From positions 721,617-785,616 of the forward strand of contig NZ_JAAKXY010000001.1 in assembly GCF_011043775.1 (NCBI RefSeq): a stretch of 64,000 bases of DNA, written 5' to 3'. Within the stretch, counting starts at the first letter, position 1. Every line of letters begins with the position of its first letter. The translations under genes were made by a program, and so were the position numbers. Under the pieces are notes generated by a model. That model was not told the DNA's origin. It ran no database searches and was given only the letters and a program-made list of their open reading frames with translations. Shown one piece after another: positions 8,603-17,659 of this stretch. This DNA comes from Natronolimnobius sp. AArcel1. GTDB lineage: Archaea; Halobacteriota; Halobacteria; Halobacteriales; Natrialbaceae.

Positions 8603-8801
8603 CGCTGTCACCGCTTTTCGGCCGCTTAAAGACGAGATACTTTGTCCCGCCACCGGTGTACTCTATCGTCGTCACCAGTTCCCAGCCGTCCGCTCCGAGG
8701 TCGTTCAACTGCGTCGTCGGATCTTTCGCCTCCTCCATCGTCGCCTCACGAGGCGGACGAAGCGTCCGGTACTCCCAGATCGTCTGGCGAGATGTCTCCA
8801 T
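8595..8801 (-). CDS. DUF4177 small protein
   Basis: 68 aa: METSRQTIWEYRTLRPPRE, LNDLGADGWELVTTIEYTGGG, KYLVFKRPK. The LNxLGxxGWELV core followed by a strand ending in LVFKR is the DUF4177 signature. Function unknown; these are small alpha/beta proteins found in bacteria and archaea. Its last codons overlap the start of the membrane protein at 8602, so the two are likely one operon. Confidence 0.82.
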   Translation of the reverse strand: METSRQTIWEYRTLRPPREATMEEAKDPTTQLNDLGADGWELVTTIEYTGGGTKYLVFKRPKSGDSDE

Positions 8802-8903
8802 ACCGGTCCTATCACGAATCCGTAAAAAAGCGTTCGCGTTGCCTGTGAACGACTGCGACTCGAGTCAGTTCCGAGCTATGGCCCGCTCGAGTCGGTGCCA
8901 GTC

Positions 8904-9185
8904 TTACTCGTCGTCGACGATGACTTCGACTGGCTCGTCTTCGGTTTCGGTCTCCGCAGCGCTGGCCGAACTCTGTTCTTGCTGCCAGAGGAGGATACCG
9001 GCAACGGCGAGGACGATCCACGAGCGCCAGTTTGCCAGATTCAGCGTGTAGCCGATGCCGAACGGTTTTTCGACGAGCATGCCCTCGCCGGGTTCCCAGT
9101 GGGCCGAGAGCATGCGGCTGATGCTTGGGCGTTCGAAATTATACGGCACACCGAGGATCTCACCGGAAGTCGGTTTCTCTGCCAT
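8904..9185 (-). CDS. DUF5808-like small membrane protein
   Basis: 93 aa, start at MAEKPTSGEILGVPYNFERPS. A conserved soluble N-terminal part (GVPYNFERPSISRML, KPFGIGYTLNLANW) is followed by one transmembrane helix (SWIVLAVAGILLW) and an acidic tail. The arrangement matches a widespread haloarchaeal family often labelled DUF5808; that label is from memory and moderate confidence. Function unknown. The bases 9186-9304 upstream contain no gene; on the minus strand TTGTTTACG near 9262 could be the TATA element. Confidence 0.75.
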   Translation of the reverse strand: MAEKPTSGEILGVPYNFERPSISRMLSAHWEPGEGMLVEKPFGIGYTLNLANWRSWIVLAVAGILLWQQEQSSASAAETETEDEPVEVIVDDE

Positions 9186-9304
9186 GTGCGCCGATACGTC
9201 CTCCCCTCCCAAGAGTATTGTGTGCTCGTCTCGACGGACGAGAGCCAGTTGGCCGATACGTAAACAAGGCTCGACGACCGACGAGTAGCCGCCGGGTAGG
9301 GTAC

Positions 9305-10993
9305 CTACGGCTCCGCGACGTACCGACCCCGACCCTCAACGTCTGTGAGGCGCTCGAGGACGCGTTCCTCGCCGACCTCGAGATACCCCTCGCGAACCGC
9401 CTCGCGCAGGGGGTCGGGGTCGGCCGCGGTGCCGACGAGACTTTGATCGAAGACGTGCAGGTCCATAGCGTAGTCCTCGACGTGATCGGTGTGGTAGCCG
9501 AGGCCAAAGTCGATGAGATAGGTACGTTCGCCATTGTGCTCACGGACATCGTCCGTTCGCTCGTTCGGCGGCGCTACGCGCCGCCCCACCCTGACATTGC
9601 GCGTCGTCGGATCGCCATGCACGAAACCGGCGGTGTGGAGGCGAGCGAGGTGTCGCCCGACATCACGGACGGTGGCGGGCGTCAACTGCTCGCGGAGGTC
9701 ACACTCGCCGACGTACTCGAGTTCCAGTCTGGCGTCCGTCGCATCCACATCCGAGAGCACCGGCGTTGGCACGCCCTCGCGACGGGCGAGTGAGGTGAGT
9801 CTGGCCTCGAGTCGGGTTCGCTCGGTTCGCAGGCGCTCGTCGAGTTGCGGGTGACGGTAGGTTTTAGCACGGCGACGCTTCGTGACGCGGCCGGTGTCTG
9901 GCTCGAGGGCGACGAGTGCTTCGGCACCGCGGACCTGCTGGTCGCCGTCGCTCGCGCTGCGACCGAGCGTGACGCCCGACTCATCGTCTCTCCAGGTTAC
10001 CGGCACCTGATCCGGCCGGAAGTTCGGATCGACACGCGAGTCCTCGAGTGCGAGCGTATCGCCTGCGTCGTACATTTTTGCGCCGAGAACGGCGATCATA
10101 CCCGCGTTATCGCGCAGGAATCGGGGTTCGGGCGCGTGAAAGTCGGCACCCCGTTGGTCGCACATCTCCTCGAGCATCTCTCGGAGTCGGCCGTTCTGGC
10201 CGACGCCGCCGCCGAGGACGAGTTCGTCGCTGCCGGTCAGCGAAAGCGCGCGCTCGGAGACTTCGGTGAGCATGCTGAAGATTGTCTCCTGCAAGGAGTA
10301 GCAGATGTCCTCGACTGCAGTCCCATCGTCATACTGCTGCTTCGCCGCGCTCATGATGCCCGAAAATGAGAAGTCCATCCCTTTGACGACGTACGGAAGG
10401 TCGACGTACTCGCCGTCTTTCGCGGCCGCTTCGACTTTCGGGCCGCCGGGGTGGGACCAGCCGACATGGCGCGTGAACTTATCAATCGAGTTGCCGACGC
10501 CGGTGTCCATCGTCTCGCCGAGCACCTGATATCGGCCGTTTCGGTAGGCCAACAGATGGGCGTTCGCTCCACTCGCGTTCAGACAGACGGGTGAGTCGAA
10601 TCCCGACGTATGGCGACCGATCTCGAGGTGGGCGACCATGTGATTGACCCCGACGAGGGGGACCTCGAGCGCCTGAGAGAGTGCTCGAGCAGCCGTCCCG
10701 ACGATGCGCAGGCATGGCCCAAGTCCGGGGCCGCGCGAGAAGGCAACGCAGTCGACGGGGGACTCATCGGCGGGTCGATTGGTAGTATCGCGGGCGTGCT
10801 CGAGGGCGGATTCGACGACCTGTGGAATCGCCTCGTGCATGTGCTCGGCGGCCTCGCGTGGATGGATGCCGCCGCTTTCGGGTTGATAGGCGTCGCTCTC
10901 GATGAATACGTCGTCGCTTTCGGCATCGGAGACGGCTGCGCTGGCTGCCCAGGCCGTTCCTTCGATACCGAGAACGCGGGTGTCAGAACTCAC
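9305..10993 (-). CDS. kae1-bud32: Kae1-Bud32 fusion, KEOPS tRNA t6A enzyme
   Basis: 562 aa. Residues 1 to about 330 are Kae1/TsaD, with the metal-binding histidines H118 and H122 in HMVAHLEIGRH and the GGGVGQNGRLREM nucleotide loop. About 360-562 is the Bud32 kinase-like ATPase, with HGDPTTRNV as catalytic loop and IDFGLG as metal-binding motif. Together they act in the KEOPS complex that adds threonylcarbamoyl to A37 of ANN-decoding tRNAs in the cytoplasm. The fusion is the normal state in Euryarchaeota. It lies downstream of rps24e-rps27ae on the same strand, consistent with a translation-related operon. Confidence 0.97.
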   Translation of the reverse strand: MSSDTRVLGIEGTAWAASAAVSDAESDDVFIESDAYQPESGGIHPREAAEHMHEAIPQVVESALEHARDTTNRPADESPVDCVAFSRGPGLGPCLRIVGTAARALSQALEVPLVGVNHMVAHLEIGRHTSGFDSPVCLNASGANAHLLAYRNGRYQVLGETMDTGVGNSIDKFTRHVGWSHPGGPKVEAAAKDGEYVDLPYVVKGMDFSFSGIMSAAKQQYDDGTAVEDICYSLQETIFSMLTEVSERALSLTGSDELVLGGGVGQNGRLREMLEEMCDQRGADFHAPEPRFLRDNAGMIAVLGAKMYDAGDTLALEDSRVDPNFRPDQVPVTWRDDESGVTLGRSASDGDQQVRGAEALVALEPDTGRVTKRRRAKTYRHPQLDERLRTERTRLEARLTSLARREGVPTPVLSDVDATDARLELEYVGECDLREQLTPATVRDVGRHLARLHTAGFVHGDPTTRNVRVGRRVAPPNERTDDVREHNGERTYLIDFGLGYHTDHVEDYAMDLHVFDQSLVGTAADPDPLREAVREGYLEVGEERVLERLTDVEGRGRYVAEP

Positions 10994-11111
10994 AGTGTAT
11001 GAATTGTGTATTGAACAGTGAGAGAACGAGCGAACGAGGCGCGTTACAACGGGAGCAAACAGGATTGTTCACGTCGTCCCGTCGGGACCTCTCGCTGCGC
11101 TCGAGTCGGCG

Positions 11112-11246
11112 TTATTCCCACTCGGTGTAGCTGCACTTCCCGCAGTGTTTGCGGTCGCCGTGGTCGGCGAGGTAGGAGTCACCGCAACGTGGGCACTGTT
11201 CGCGGTCGGTGCTTCCATCGTCGTTGTAGAGTTCGTGGCGTGCCAT
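11112..11246 (-). CDS. rps27ae: 30S ribosomal protein S27ae
   Basis: 44 aa: [12 protein letters not shown], then [27 protein letters not shown]. The four cysteines form the C4 zinc ribbon of S27ae. Start set at MARHELY, the family start, one base after the stop of rps24e. In the small ribosomal subunit the protein sits on the head near the beak. Between its stop and kae1 (10994-11111) is a 118-base gap with a GC-rich imperfect hairpin but no gene. Confidence 0.97.
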   Translation of the reverse strand: MARHELYNDDGSTDREQCPRCGDSYLADHGDRKHCGKCSYTEWE

Positions 11247-11247
11247 C

Positions 11248-11568
11248 TTAGGCTTCCTCCGCTTCGGCGTCTGCGTCTGCGTCGTCGGCAGCACCGATCT
11301 TGTTTCGCTCGAGCATGTGGTCTTGCTCGACGTCGCGGGCGTGGTCTGCGGTGTCGTAGACCTTGGCCTGGCCGACGGTTTTGCGCATGCCGAATTTGGT
11401 CTTGAGGCTGCGGATGACGACTTCGTCAGCGTTCTTGTTCAGCTTCGCTGCGAGGCTGTCTCGGACCTGCAGACGCTCTGGGGTGGCGTCCTCGTGGGTT
11501 AGTTCGAAGGTAACGTCCGTTCGATGCAACATGGGGTTCTCCGATTCGGAAACGATGTCGACGTCCAT
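11248..11568 (-). CDS. rps24e: 30S ribosomal protein S24e
   Basis: 106 aa with the S24e hallmarks: [29 protein letters not shown] near the N-terminus, [24 protein letters not shown] in the core, and an Asp/Ala/Glu-rich haloarchaeal tail. First gene of a minus-strand run with rps27ae and kae1-bud32. On that strand CCTTTTAGG near 11609 is a plausible TATA element, giving a leader of about 20 bases. Confidence 0.97.
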   Translation of the reverse strand: MDVDIVSESENPMLHRTDVTFELTHEDATPERLQVRDSLAAKLNKNADEVVIRSLKTKFGMRKTVGQAKVYDTADHARDVEQDHMLERNKIGAADDADADAEAEEA

Positions 11569-11723
11569 GATATCACTCAGTTACTCTACTATCCCCCTGT
11601 AGCGCCTAAAAGGATTTCGAACCGGTCACCGTCGTCTCGAGTCCGTGCTGGCTCACGAAGTCACTAGCAAAGGCGGATACATCAATCGAAAAACATACAC
11701 CACCGATTGCGAAACTGATTGTC

Positions 11724-12962
11724 ATGCCCTCCAGACGACAGGTTATCGCCAGCGGTGGCCTCTCGCTCGTGGCGATTGCAGGCGGCGCTCGAGCAGTCGA
11801 CGGGCCGATATCGATTGCGGCTGGCTCCGACTTCGACTGGCCGATGGCGCGATTCGACGCCGCCGGAACCGCAACTAATCCCGACGCCTCGGGACCCGTC
11901 GAGGGCCCCCAAGTCAAGTGGGAGCGAGACCTCGACGCGAGCGTCAAGGGGCCGGCACCGGCGACGCTGGTCGGCGACACGCTGTTCGTCGTCGGCCGCA
12001 GTTCGATCGCCGCGCTCGACCGAGAGACCGGCCGCGTCCGCTTCGAACGCGACGGCTACTCCTATCTCTCGGCGCCGACGGTCGCCGAGGCGAGCGCCTA
12101 CCGTACGCCGACGCTGGCGATTACCGGTAACGAGGGGGTCTACGGGTTGAGTGCGGGCGGTGGCTACGGCGCGGGAGAATTCAACGTCGGACTCCAGCGG
12201 TGGCACGCACCCGGTTCGCCGCCGCCGATTCGAACCAGCGCCAATCCCCACGAACCCTCGCCCGTCGCGGCCGACGGAACGATCTACGCCGCGATTCCCG
12301 ACTCGAACCGGATCGTCGCGCTCGACTCGAGCAGCGGCCGCCTCGAGTGGGAGTACGCGACCAACGAGCGATCGGGCGGCGTGAACCGGCCGGCGGTCCG
12401 CGACGGAACTGTCTACGTTACGACCCGACCGGACCACGTCGCGGCACTCGACGCCGCGACCGGCGACATCCGCTGGACGACGCTCGTCGAGCCGCTCGAG
12501 CCCGAGCGAGAACACGACTACCGTCAGTGCAACCCACCGACGGCGACAGAACGGGGACTCGTCGTTCCGAGCCGTCGCGCGGTTACGCTGCTCGATCCCG
12601 ACGACGGCTCGATCGAGTGGGAGTACGTCCACGACGGCGCGGCGAGCGACGGGAGCGTCGCGGTCGCCGATGGGACCGTCTACGCGACAGACGGCGAGGA
12701 CGAACTCCACGCGATCGACATCGAGACCGGGGAGCAACGGTGGACGGCCGAGTACGCCCACGACGTCCATCCGGTGGTCGCCGACGGCGTCGTCTACCTC
12801 ACCTACTTCTGGCTGTACGATCTCGTCGCGATCGATGCCGAGTCGGGCGAGCGCCGGTGGACGTACGAACTCGAAGCCGGGCCGTCTCAGCCGATCGTTG
12901 GCGACGGCGTCCTCTACGTCGTCGCCCACAACCGCATCGTCGCGTTGGAGGAGGGACAATGA
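11724..12962 (+). CDS. PQQ-like beta-propeller protein, probable Tat-exported
   Basis: 412 aa. MPSRRQVIASGGLSLVAIAGGARA is a twin-arginine-type signal without lipobox. The rest is a run of PQQ-like propeller blades seen as repeated elements: GDTLFVVGRSSIAALDRETGRVRFE, GTIYAAIPDSNRIVALDSSSGRLEWEY, GTVYVTTRPDHVAALDAATGDIRWT, and GVVYLTYFWLYDLVAIDAESGERRW among others. It resembles BamB-type scaffolds rather than quinoprotein dehydrogenases, because no metal or PQQ ligands or disulfide ring are visible. It overlaps the next membrane gene by 4 bases (ATGA), so the two are coupled. Confidence 0.85.
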   Translation: MPSRRQVIASGGLSLVAIAGGARAVDGPISIAAGSDFDWPMARFDAAGTATNPDASGPVEGPQVKWERDLDASVKGPAPATLVGDTLFVVGRSSIAALDRETGRVRFERDGYSYLSAPTVAEASAYRTPTLAITGNEGVYGLSAGGGYGAGEFNVGLQRWHAPGSPPPIRTSANPHEPSPVAADGTIYAAIPDSNRIVALDSSSGRLEWEYATNERSGGVNRPAVRDGTVYVTTRPDHVAALDAATGDIRWTTLVEPLEPEREHDYRQCNPPTATERGLVVPSRRAVTLLDPDDGSIEWEYVHDGAASDGSVAVADGTVYATDGEDELHAIDIETGEQRWTAEYAHDVHPVVADGVVYLTYFWLYDLVAIDAESGERRWTYELEAGPSQPIVGDGVLYVVAHNRIVALEEGQ

Positions 12963-13780
12963 CGGCGAGACGTTCGCCGTCGGAATCCAGGCAGGGGCGC
13001 GACAGCCACCGTACACGCGGGATCGTTTCGCGATCCCTGGCACGCCTCCGTCGCGATCCGTTCCTGCTGGTTCCGTTCGCGCTCGCGGGCGTCGTCCTCG
13101 CGATCCTCGATTTCCTCCACCGGGGCGATCCAGTCCCGGCCATCGAGCACGGCGGACTCGGCGAGCACACGGTCAATGTCGAGTACGCCGGCTACCCGAC
13201 CGGTCTCCGTCAGGCGACCGTCCCGCTCGAGTCGCTGCTCGGTCTCGAACTCCCCTACCTCCTCTGGGGTGGCGGGCTGTACGTGCTCGGACTGCTTGCC
13301 GTCACCGTCGCGGGAGCCGTCACGATCCGGCGCGCGCTGACCGGCGAGACGAGCATCGATATCGACGCCGTCACCTCGCTGTTCGGCTTCGTTGTCGCGA
13401 TGGATCTCCTCCAGCGCGCTCTCGGCTCGGTCGACCTCCTGCAGGGAATGGGACTACTTCTCGGAATCCCTGTCCTCGTGCTGTACTTCTACGTTATGGT
13501 CCGGCTGTTCGTCACCCCCGGGTTGCTCGTCGCGGGCTGGGGACCCCGAGCCGCGATCCGTGGGAGCGACCGACTGACGACGGGGGCGGGCTGGTCGATT
13601 GCCGGCGTCGTCGTCCTGCTCGGCGTCGCGGCGTGGCTGCTCGGGAGCGTCCCTGCTATCGGGGCGTTTCCGAGCACTGCCGTCGTCGCTCCGATCCACG
13701 CTGTCGCCATTGTCTCCGTCCTCGAACGCAAGAACGTCGCCGGCACCCTCGCTGGCTCGGATCGATCCGACGGCGGTTAA
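12959..13780 (+). CDS. Polytopic membrane protein partnered with the propeller protein
   Basis: 273 aa. A basic Arg/Ser-rich N-terminus is followed by about six hydrophobic helices (LLVPFALAGVVLAILDFLH, LLWGGGLYVLGLLAVTVAGAV, LFGFVVAMDLLQRAL, GMGLLLGIPVLVLYFYVMVRLFV, SIAGVVVLLGVAAWLLGSV, VVAPIHAVAIVSVL). ATG chosen for the 4-base overlap with the propeller gene. No family recognised. An exported propeller coupled to a membrane protein suggests an envelope complex. The 3' end overlaps the convergent BNR gene by 4 bases. Confidence 0.75.
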   Translation: MTARRSPSESRQGRDSHRTRGIVSRSLARLRRDPFLLVPFALAGVVLAILDFLHRGDPVPAIEHGGLGEHTVNVEYAGYPTGLRQATVPLESLLGLELPYLLWGGGLYVLGLLAVTVAGAVTIRRALTGETSIDIDAVTSLFGFVVAMDLLQRALGSVDLLQGMGLLLGIPVLVLYFYVMVRLFVTPGLLVAGWGPRAAIRGSDRLTTGAGWSIAGVVVLLGVAAWLLGSVPAIGAFPSTAVVAPIHAVAIVSVLERKNVAGTLAGSDRSDGG

Positions 13781-14820
13781 TCGTCAATCACTGCCAATCC
13801 GCGGGGCGTCTGGCTCTCGAGGGCGTCCGCCCAGTCAATGTTGACCGGTGACCAGCGGTCGCCGAAATCATCAGTGACGAATAGACCCTGATTGTTGACG
13901 CCATAGACGACGCTTCCGGACTCGGCGGCAGCCTCAGAATCAGCCGCTGTGGCTGGCGCGTCGAACACCGTCCGGACGACGCCATTACCCATCGGAATCC
14001 CGCGGTCATCGAGTCGAATCCACTCCTCGTCATCCTCGCGCCGATAGACGTACGACTCCGCGGTTTCGGCCGTGTGCGCACTCGAGGCCCCGCTTGCACT
14101 CGAGAGGAGCACCCGCTCCGGATCGGCGGGGTTTGGGACGACACTCCAGCAGTAGGTGTGCTCGAGGCCCTGCTGTGGCTGTCGCCAGCGCTCGCCGCCG
14201 TCGTCGCTTTCAGCGTAGCCATCGCCCGCCGCCGAGTAGACGCGTCCCTCGCGGTCGGGGTGGGTCGACAGACTGTGATTGTCGCGACGCGACCCCTCGG
14301 GGCGTTCGTGCCACGTCTCGCCGCCGTCCGTGCTGTAGACGAACGCGCCAGCCTCGACGCCGACGTACAGCCGGTCGGGATCGAACGGGTCCACCTCGAG
14401 CCAGCGAACGTGGTGGGTGTGCGGGCGCGGCGGGAAGTACCACTCCGATTCGGAGGGAAGGTCGATCAGTCCCTCGAGGTGGCTCCAGGAGTCACCGCCG
14501 TCCGTGCTGCGGTAGATGCGACTGGGTTCGGTTCCCGCGTAGAGCACATCGGGGTCGTGCGGGCTAATCGCGAGCGACATCACGGTCTCGCTGACGAAGT
14601 CGGTCTCGAGGCGTTCGAACGTCTCGCCGCCGTCAGTACTGCGAAAGAGTCCGTCTTCGAACGTCCCAACAAATACCCGCTCGGGCGCACCGGGCGAGAC
14701 GGCAACGCACTCGAGGTTGTGACCCTCGAGTCGCGTCTCGGTCGTCCAGTCGGTCGGTACGGCTCCGGGCCCACGACAGACGAGCAATCGGTCTCGGAGT
14801 GCAGCGTGAACACGCATCAT
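13777..14820 (-). CDS. BNR/sialidase-type repeat protein
   Basis: 347 aa built from beta-propeller blades carrying Asp-box motifs: RSTDGGETF, RSTDGGDSW, YSTDGGETW, ESDDGGERW and a terminal TDDFGDRW. The Asp boxes (S/T-x-D-x-G-x-T/S-W/F) are turn elements shared by sialidases, VPS10/sortilins and Ycf48-like assembly factors. The catalytic Arg triad of sialidases is not evident, so it is probably a scaffold. No signal peptide, so probably cytoplasmic. The first two codons are both ATG; either may be the start. Confidence 0.82.
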   Translation of the reverse strand: MMRVHAALRDRLLVCRGPGAVPTDWTTETRLEGHNLECVAVSPGAPERVFVGTFEDGLFRSTDGGETFERLETDFVSETVMSLAISPHDPDVLYAGTEPSRIYRSTDGGDSWSHLEGLIDLPSESEWYFPPRPHTHHVRWLEVDPFDPDRLYVGVEAGAFVYSTDGGETWHERPEGSRRDNHSLSTHPDREGRVYSAAGDGYAESDDGGERWRQPQQGLEHTYCWSVVPNPADPERVLLSSASGASSAHTAETAESYVYRREDDEEWIRLDDRGIPMGNGVVRTVFDAPATAADSEAAAESGSVVYGVNNQGLFVTDDFGDRWSPVNIDWADALESQTPRGLAVIDD

Positions 14821-14897
14821 ACCCAGCTACGGGCTACTCGTACAAAGACAGTTGGTTGTCACGTGCTACGAGTGCGAGAAAACGGGCTTCGAACGCG

Positions 14898-15851
14898 CTA
14901 CCGCGAAATCGATTTCGAGCCGTCTTTGACGACCGATTCGACCTCTTCGGCAGTGAGCAGCGCAACGTCACCCGGAATCGTCCGTTTCAACGCGGCAGCA
15001 GCGGAGGCGTAGTCGAGTGCGGTCGGCACGTCATCGCCCTCGAGTCGGCGGGCAATGAACGTCCCCGTGAACGCGTCGCCGGTGCCAATCGGCGAGACGG
15101 TGTCCGTTTCGTAGACCTCCTGCTCGTGGACAACGTTGTCGTGCCAGCCGATTGCGCCCTCCGAGCCGCGGGTGACGATGACGGTCTCAAAGTCATACTG
15201 CGAGCCGAGGTTGTGTGCGATCTGACGTGGGTCGCCCTCGAGCCCGAGGACGTTCTGGGCGTCTCGAGCGGCGATGACGAGCACGTCGATGCCTGGGAAA
15301 AACTGGGTCAGCGTCTCCGTTGCCTCCTTGGGCGACCAGAGTTTGGCGCGGTAGTTGAAATCGAAGGCCGTCGTCGTGCCGCCCTCTTTGGCTGCTTTCA
15401 GGAGGTTCATCGTCGTCTCGGCCAGCGTCGGCGAGAGCGCAGGCGTGATTCCCGTCGTGAAAAAGACTGTCGCGTCACGAATCAGATCGAGGTTCAGTTC
15501 GCGCGCCTCTGCCGTCGTAATAGCGGCGTCTTCCCGGTCGTAGATGACGTTCGTGCCGCGTGGCTCGCCAGCCTGTTCCATGTAGTAGGTCCCCTGCCGA
15601 CCGCGATGGCACCACGAGACATCGGTTTCGATGCCGTACTGGCGGAGTTTACCCACGACCTGTCGCCCGAGCGGGTTCTCCGGCACTTTCGACATCCAGG
15701 TCGCCGGCGTTCCGAGTCGCTGGGCTGCGATTGCGACGTTGCTCTCGGCACCGCCGACGTGAACTTCGAACTCCTCTGCATCCTCGAGGCGCTCGTCTTT
15801 CCCCGGCGAAAACCGCAGCATCGTCTCTCCGAACGAGACAAGCTCACTCAC
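14898..15851 (-). CDS. kdgK: PfkB-family sugar kinase, likely 2-keto-3-deoxygluconate kinase
   Basis: 317 aa ribokinase-fold enzyme. FGETMLRFSPG opens the chain, GGAESNVAIAAQRLG is PfkB signature 1, and SPIGTGDAFTGTFIA holds the catalytic Asp and anion hole. Overall wording (GETMLRFSP, AFDFNYRAKLWSP) matches bacterial-type KDG kinases used in the semi-phosphorylative Entner-Doudoroff route of haloarchaea, where KDG becomes KDPG. Start is GTG, supported by GGAGGG 7 bases upstream; no in-frame ATG fits. Other PfkB substrates cannot be excluded. Confidence 0.85.
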   Translation of the reverse strand: MSELVSFGETMLRFSPGKDERLEDAEEFEVHVGGAESNVAIAAQRLGTPATWMSKVPENPLGRQVVGKLRQYGIETDVSWCHRGRQGTYYMEQAGEPRGTNVIYDREDAAITTAEARELNLDLIRDATVFFTTGITPALSPTLAETTMNLLKAAKEGGTTTAFDFNYRAKLWSPKEATETLTQFFPGIDVLVIAARDAQNVLGLEGDPRQIAHNLGSQYDFETVIVTRGSEGAIGWHDNVVHEQEVYETDTVSPIGTGDAFTGTFIARRLEGDDVPTALDYASAAAALKRTIPGDVALLTAEEVESVVKDGSKSISR

Positions 15852-16018
15852 GGCACATCCCTCCGATGCTGAATCGGTCGGTCATATCCCGATACACGAA
15901 CGGGTGTGGTATAAGTCGTACCGGTCTCGTTGGAATTACCCGGTTTTGACTCGAGAAATAGTCTCGCTCAAGCGCGCGTTGTCCGCTCGTCTCATACGGT
16001 TTACTGTCCGTCAGTTCC

Positions 16019-16049
16019 GGTGTAACCGCGACCGGGCGGCGGTTGCACC
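16019..16049 (-). terminator. Hairpin 3' of rtcA
   Basis: GGTGTAACCGC and GCGGTTGCACC form an 11-bp inverted repeat (one G-T pair) with a 9-base loop, 28 bases beyond the rtcA stop. It could end rtcA transcription or stabilise its 3' end; no T-run follows, so termination is unproven. The 225-base gap 15852-16076 holds no gene. Confidence 0.35.
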
Positions 16050-16076
16050 GGTAATCGGTACAGCAATCCGTCTCAC

Positions 16077-17156
16077 TCACAGATCGAGTGACGGCGCTGC
16101 GGTCACGACCAGTTCCTCGCCTCGGTCTTCGAACTCGAGGGCAACGTCGAACGTCTCGAGTAACTCCCGACTGGCTCGCACGTGATCAGTTACGGCCGGA
16201 ATCCGAACACGTCCGCCCGCGAGCGCGAGGAAGACGAGCAACTGGTCGCCCAGGTGTTGGTCGACTGCCGCCTCGCGCTCGAGGAACCGATTCGCCTCGT
16301 CGGCAGCAGTCTCACCGATGCGTTCGGCTGGAACGCCGCGCTCACCAAGCGCAGCAAATCCCGCGACGCCAGTCCCGTAATCGAGTCGAATGACGAGTGC
16401 CGATCCGGGTGATGGACTCGGCGCGGTTGTTTCGTGGCGCTCGAGAGCGGGCGCGTCCTCGCCGAGTTCGAGCCGCGCGAGTGCACCCTCGAGTTGGCGA
16501 TGTGCCACGTCTCGGTCGGCCAGCGATTCGGATTCAGTCGAATAGAGTTGCACGATCTCGAGTGGACCGCGTCGCTCGAGGTCAAGTGACTCGAGTTGTG
16601 CGGGGCCGAGATGGAGCGTTGCCTGCCCGCCGCCGTTCGGATAGAAGCCCCGGCGGTCGACCTCACAGGCTGCGACGAGGCCGAATCGCCGAAGGAGTGG
16701 CAATTTGATTTCGCGAAAGTAGTCGAGCGGTGGCGACCACTCGACGTCCGTCCCACCGGTGGCTGTCACCCGCAGCGGTGACTCGAGGATCGGTGCGAGT
16801 GGAAGCAACGCGTCGAACAGCAGGGTAACACTCCCCGCAGTGTTGATATCGACCTCGTACTGGCCGCCCTCGAGTCGAGGCGAGCCGTCGGGGCCAGTGC
16901 TCGAGGGAGTCGGATCGAACCTCACCGTCTCTGCGCCGAGTTCCGCACCGTCGATTTCGGCGTCACAGACCGCAGCCATAGTCTCGAGAACGGCCAGATG
17001 CTGATGGCGAAGACCCGGTTTTGGCCGGTCACCGCGGACGTTCTCGATCCGAATCGACTCGTTTCGCAAGACTGCGAGGCCGAGCGCCGTCCGGAGGAAC
17101 TGCCCGCCAGCGTCCGCACCGTCGAGGACGTGGGTCGGCTCGCGTGTACTCGTCAT
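16077..17156 (-). CDS. rtcA: RNA 3'-terminal phosphate cyclase
   Basis: 359 aa. RtcA converts RNA 3'-phosphates to 2',3'-cyclic phosphates using ATP through an adenylylated histidine. Visible motifs are DGADAGGQFLRTALGLA near the N-terminus, RPKPGLRHQHLA, EVDINTAGSVTLLFDALLPLA, RRGFYPNGGGQATL, and AVDQHLGDQLLVFLALAGG, whose His is the expected nucleophile. The frame runs on to 17303, but the start is placed at MTSTREPTHVLDG, where family similarity begins. Alone on its strand. Confidence 0.93.
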   Translation of the reverse strand: MTSTREPTHVLDGADAGGQFLRTALGLAVLRNESIRIENVRGDRPKPGLRHQHLAVLETMAAVCDAEIDGAELGAETVRFDPTPSSTGPDGSPRLEGGQYEVDINTAGSVTLLFDALLPLAPILESPLRVTATGGTDVEWSPPLDYFREIKLPLLRRFGLVAACEVDRRGFYPNGGGQATLHLGPAQLESLDLERRGPLEIVQLYSTESESLADRDVAHRQLEGALARLELGEDAPALERHETTAPSPSPGSALVIRLDYGTGVAGFAALGERGVPAERIGETAADEANRFLEREAAVDQHLGDQLLVFLALAGGRVRIPAVTDHVRASRELLETFDVALEFEDRGEELVVTAAPSLDL

Positions 17157-17659
17157 AGGAGTTCGTACGGACTCGAGGCCCCTACCGGTATCGGGATGCA
17201 CTCGAGTCAATCGCTCGTTCTGCTCGTGTGTCCAGCCACGCAATGGGCGTCTACGGATGTAAATACAGCTTAGGAAATGGTAGACGTCCAACATTATGGC
17301 CATCTGCCCCTTACAATGAGGTGACTCGAAACCGCAGCCTATGGCACTTGATCGGCTAGTGGCGTGCTACTCGAGTGAAGGGCAGATTGAGAGCGAGAGC
17401 GGACGAAATAGCACCACAGCCGACCGATATTGCAGCAATCTCTGGTTTTCAATAGGACATATTCGATGAAACTGGACGAAGAGTCAGTTCTCATCTCGGA
17501 TTGGAGTGTGAAAGCTCCATTACAGCTTATCATCGGTGTCAACCCATGGCTGATACGGTTCGTTGTAGTTCGGTACCAGTGATCACTCTAACCACGTGGT
17601 GGTCGTCTAACACGTTACAACGAGCTGTACGACGCGGGGTGAGTGTCACCCAGATTACT
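17157..17659. other. 503-base intergenic region, no gene seen
   Basis: Divergent spacer between rtcA and the Lys-rich repeat gene. Scattered stops in all frames, no recognisable protein, tRNA or repeat. It must hold both divergent promoters; AT-rich candidates are around 17270-17290 and 17440-17470, but none is convincing. The region from 17380 to 17660 has lower GC than the neighbouring genes. Confidence 0.5.

Noticed and set aside
11682-13043. Long minus-strand frame of 453 codons opposite the propeller gene
   Set aside because: Arg/Asp/Val-rich without any domain, antisense to a gene with clear PQQ blades and a Tat signal; a product of high GC.
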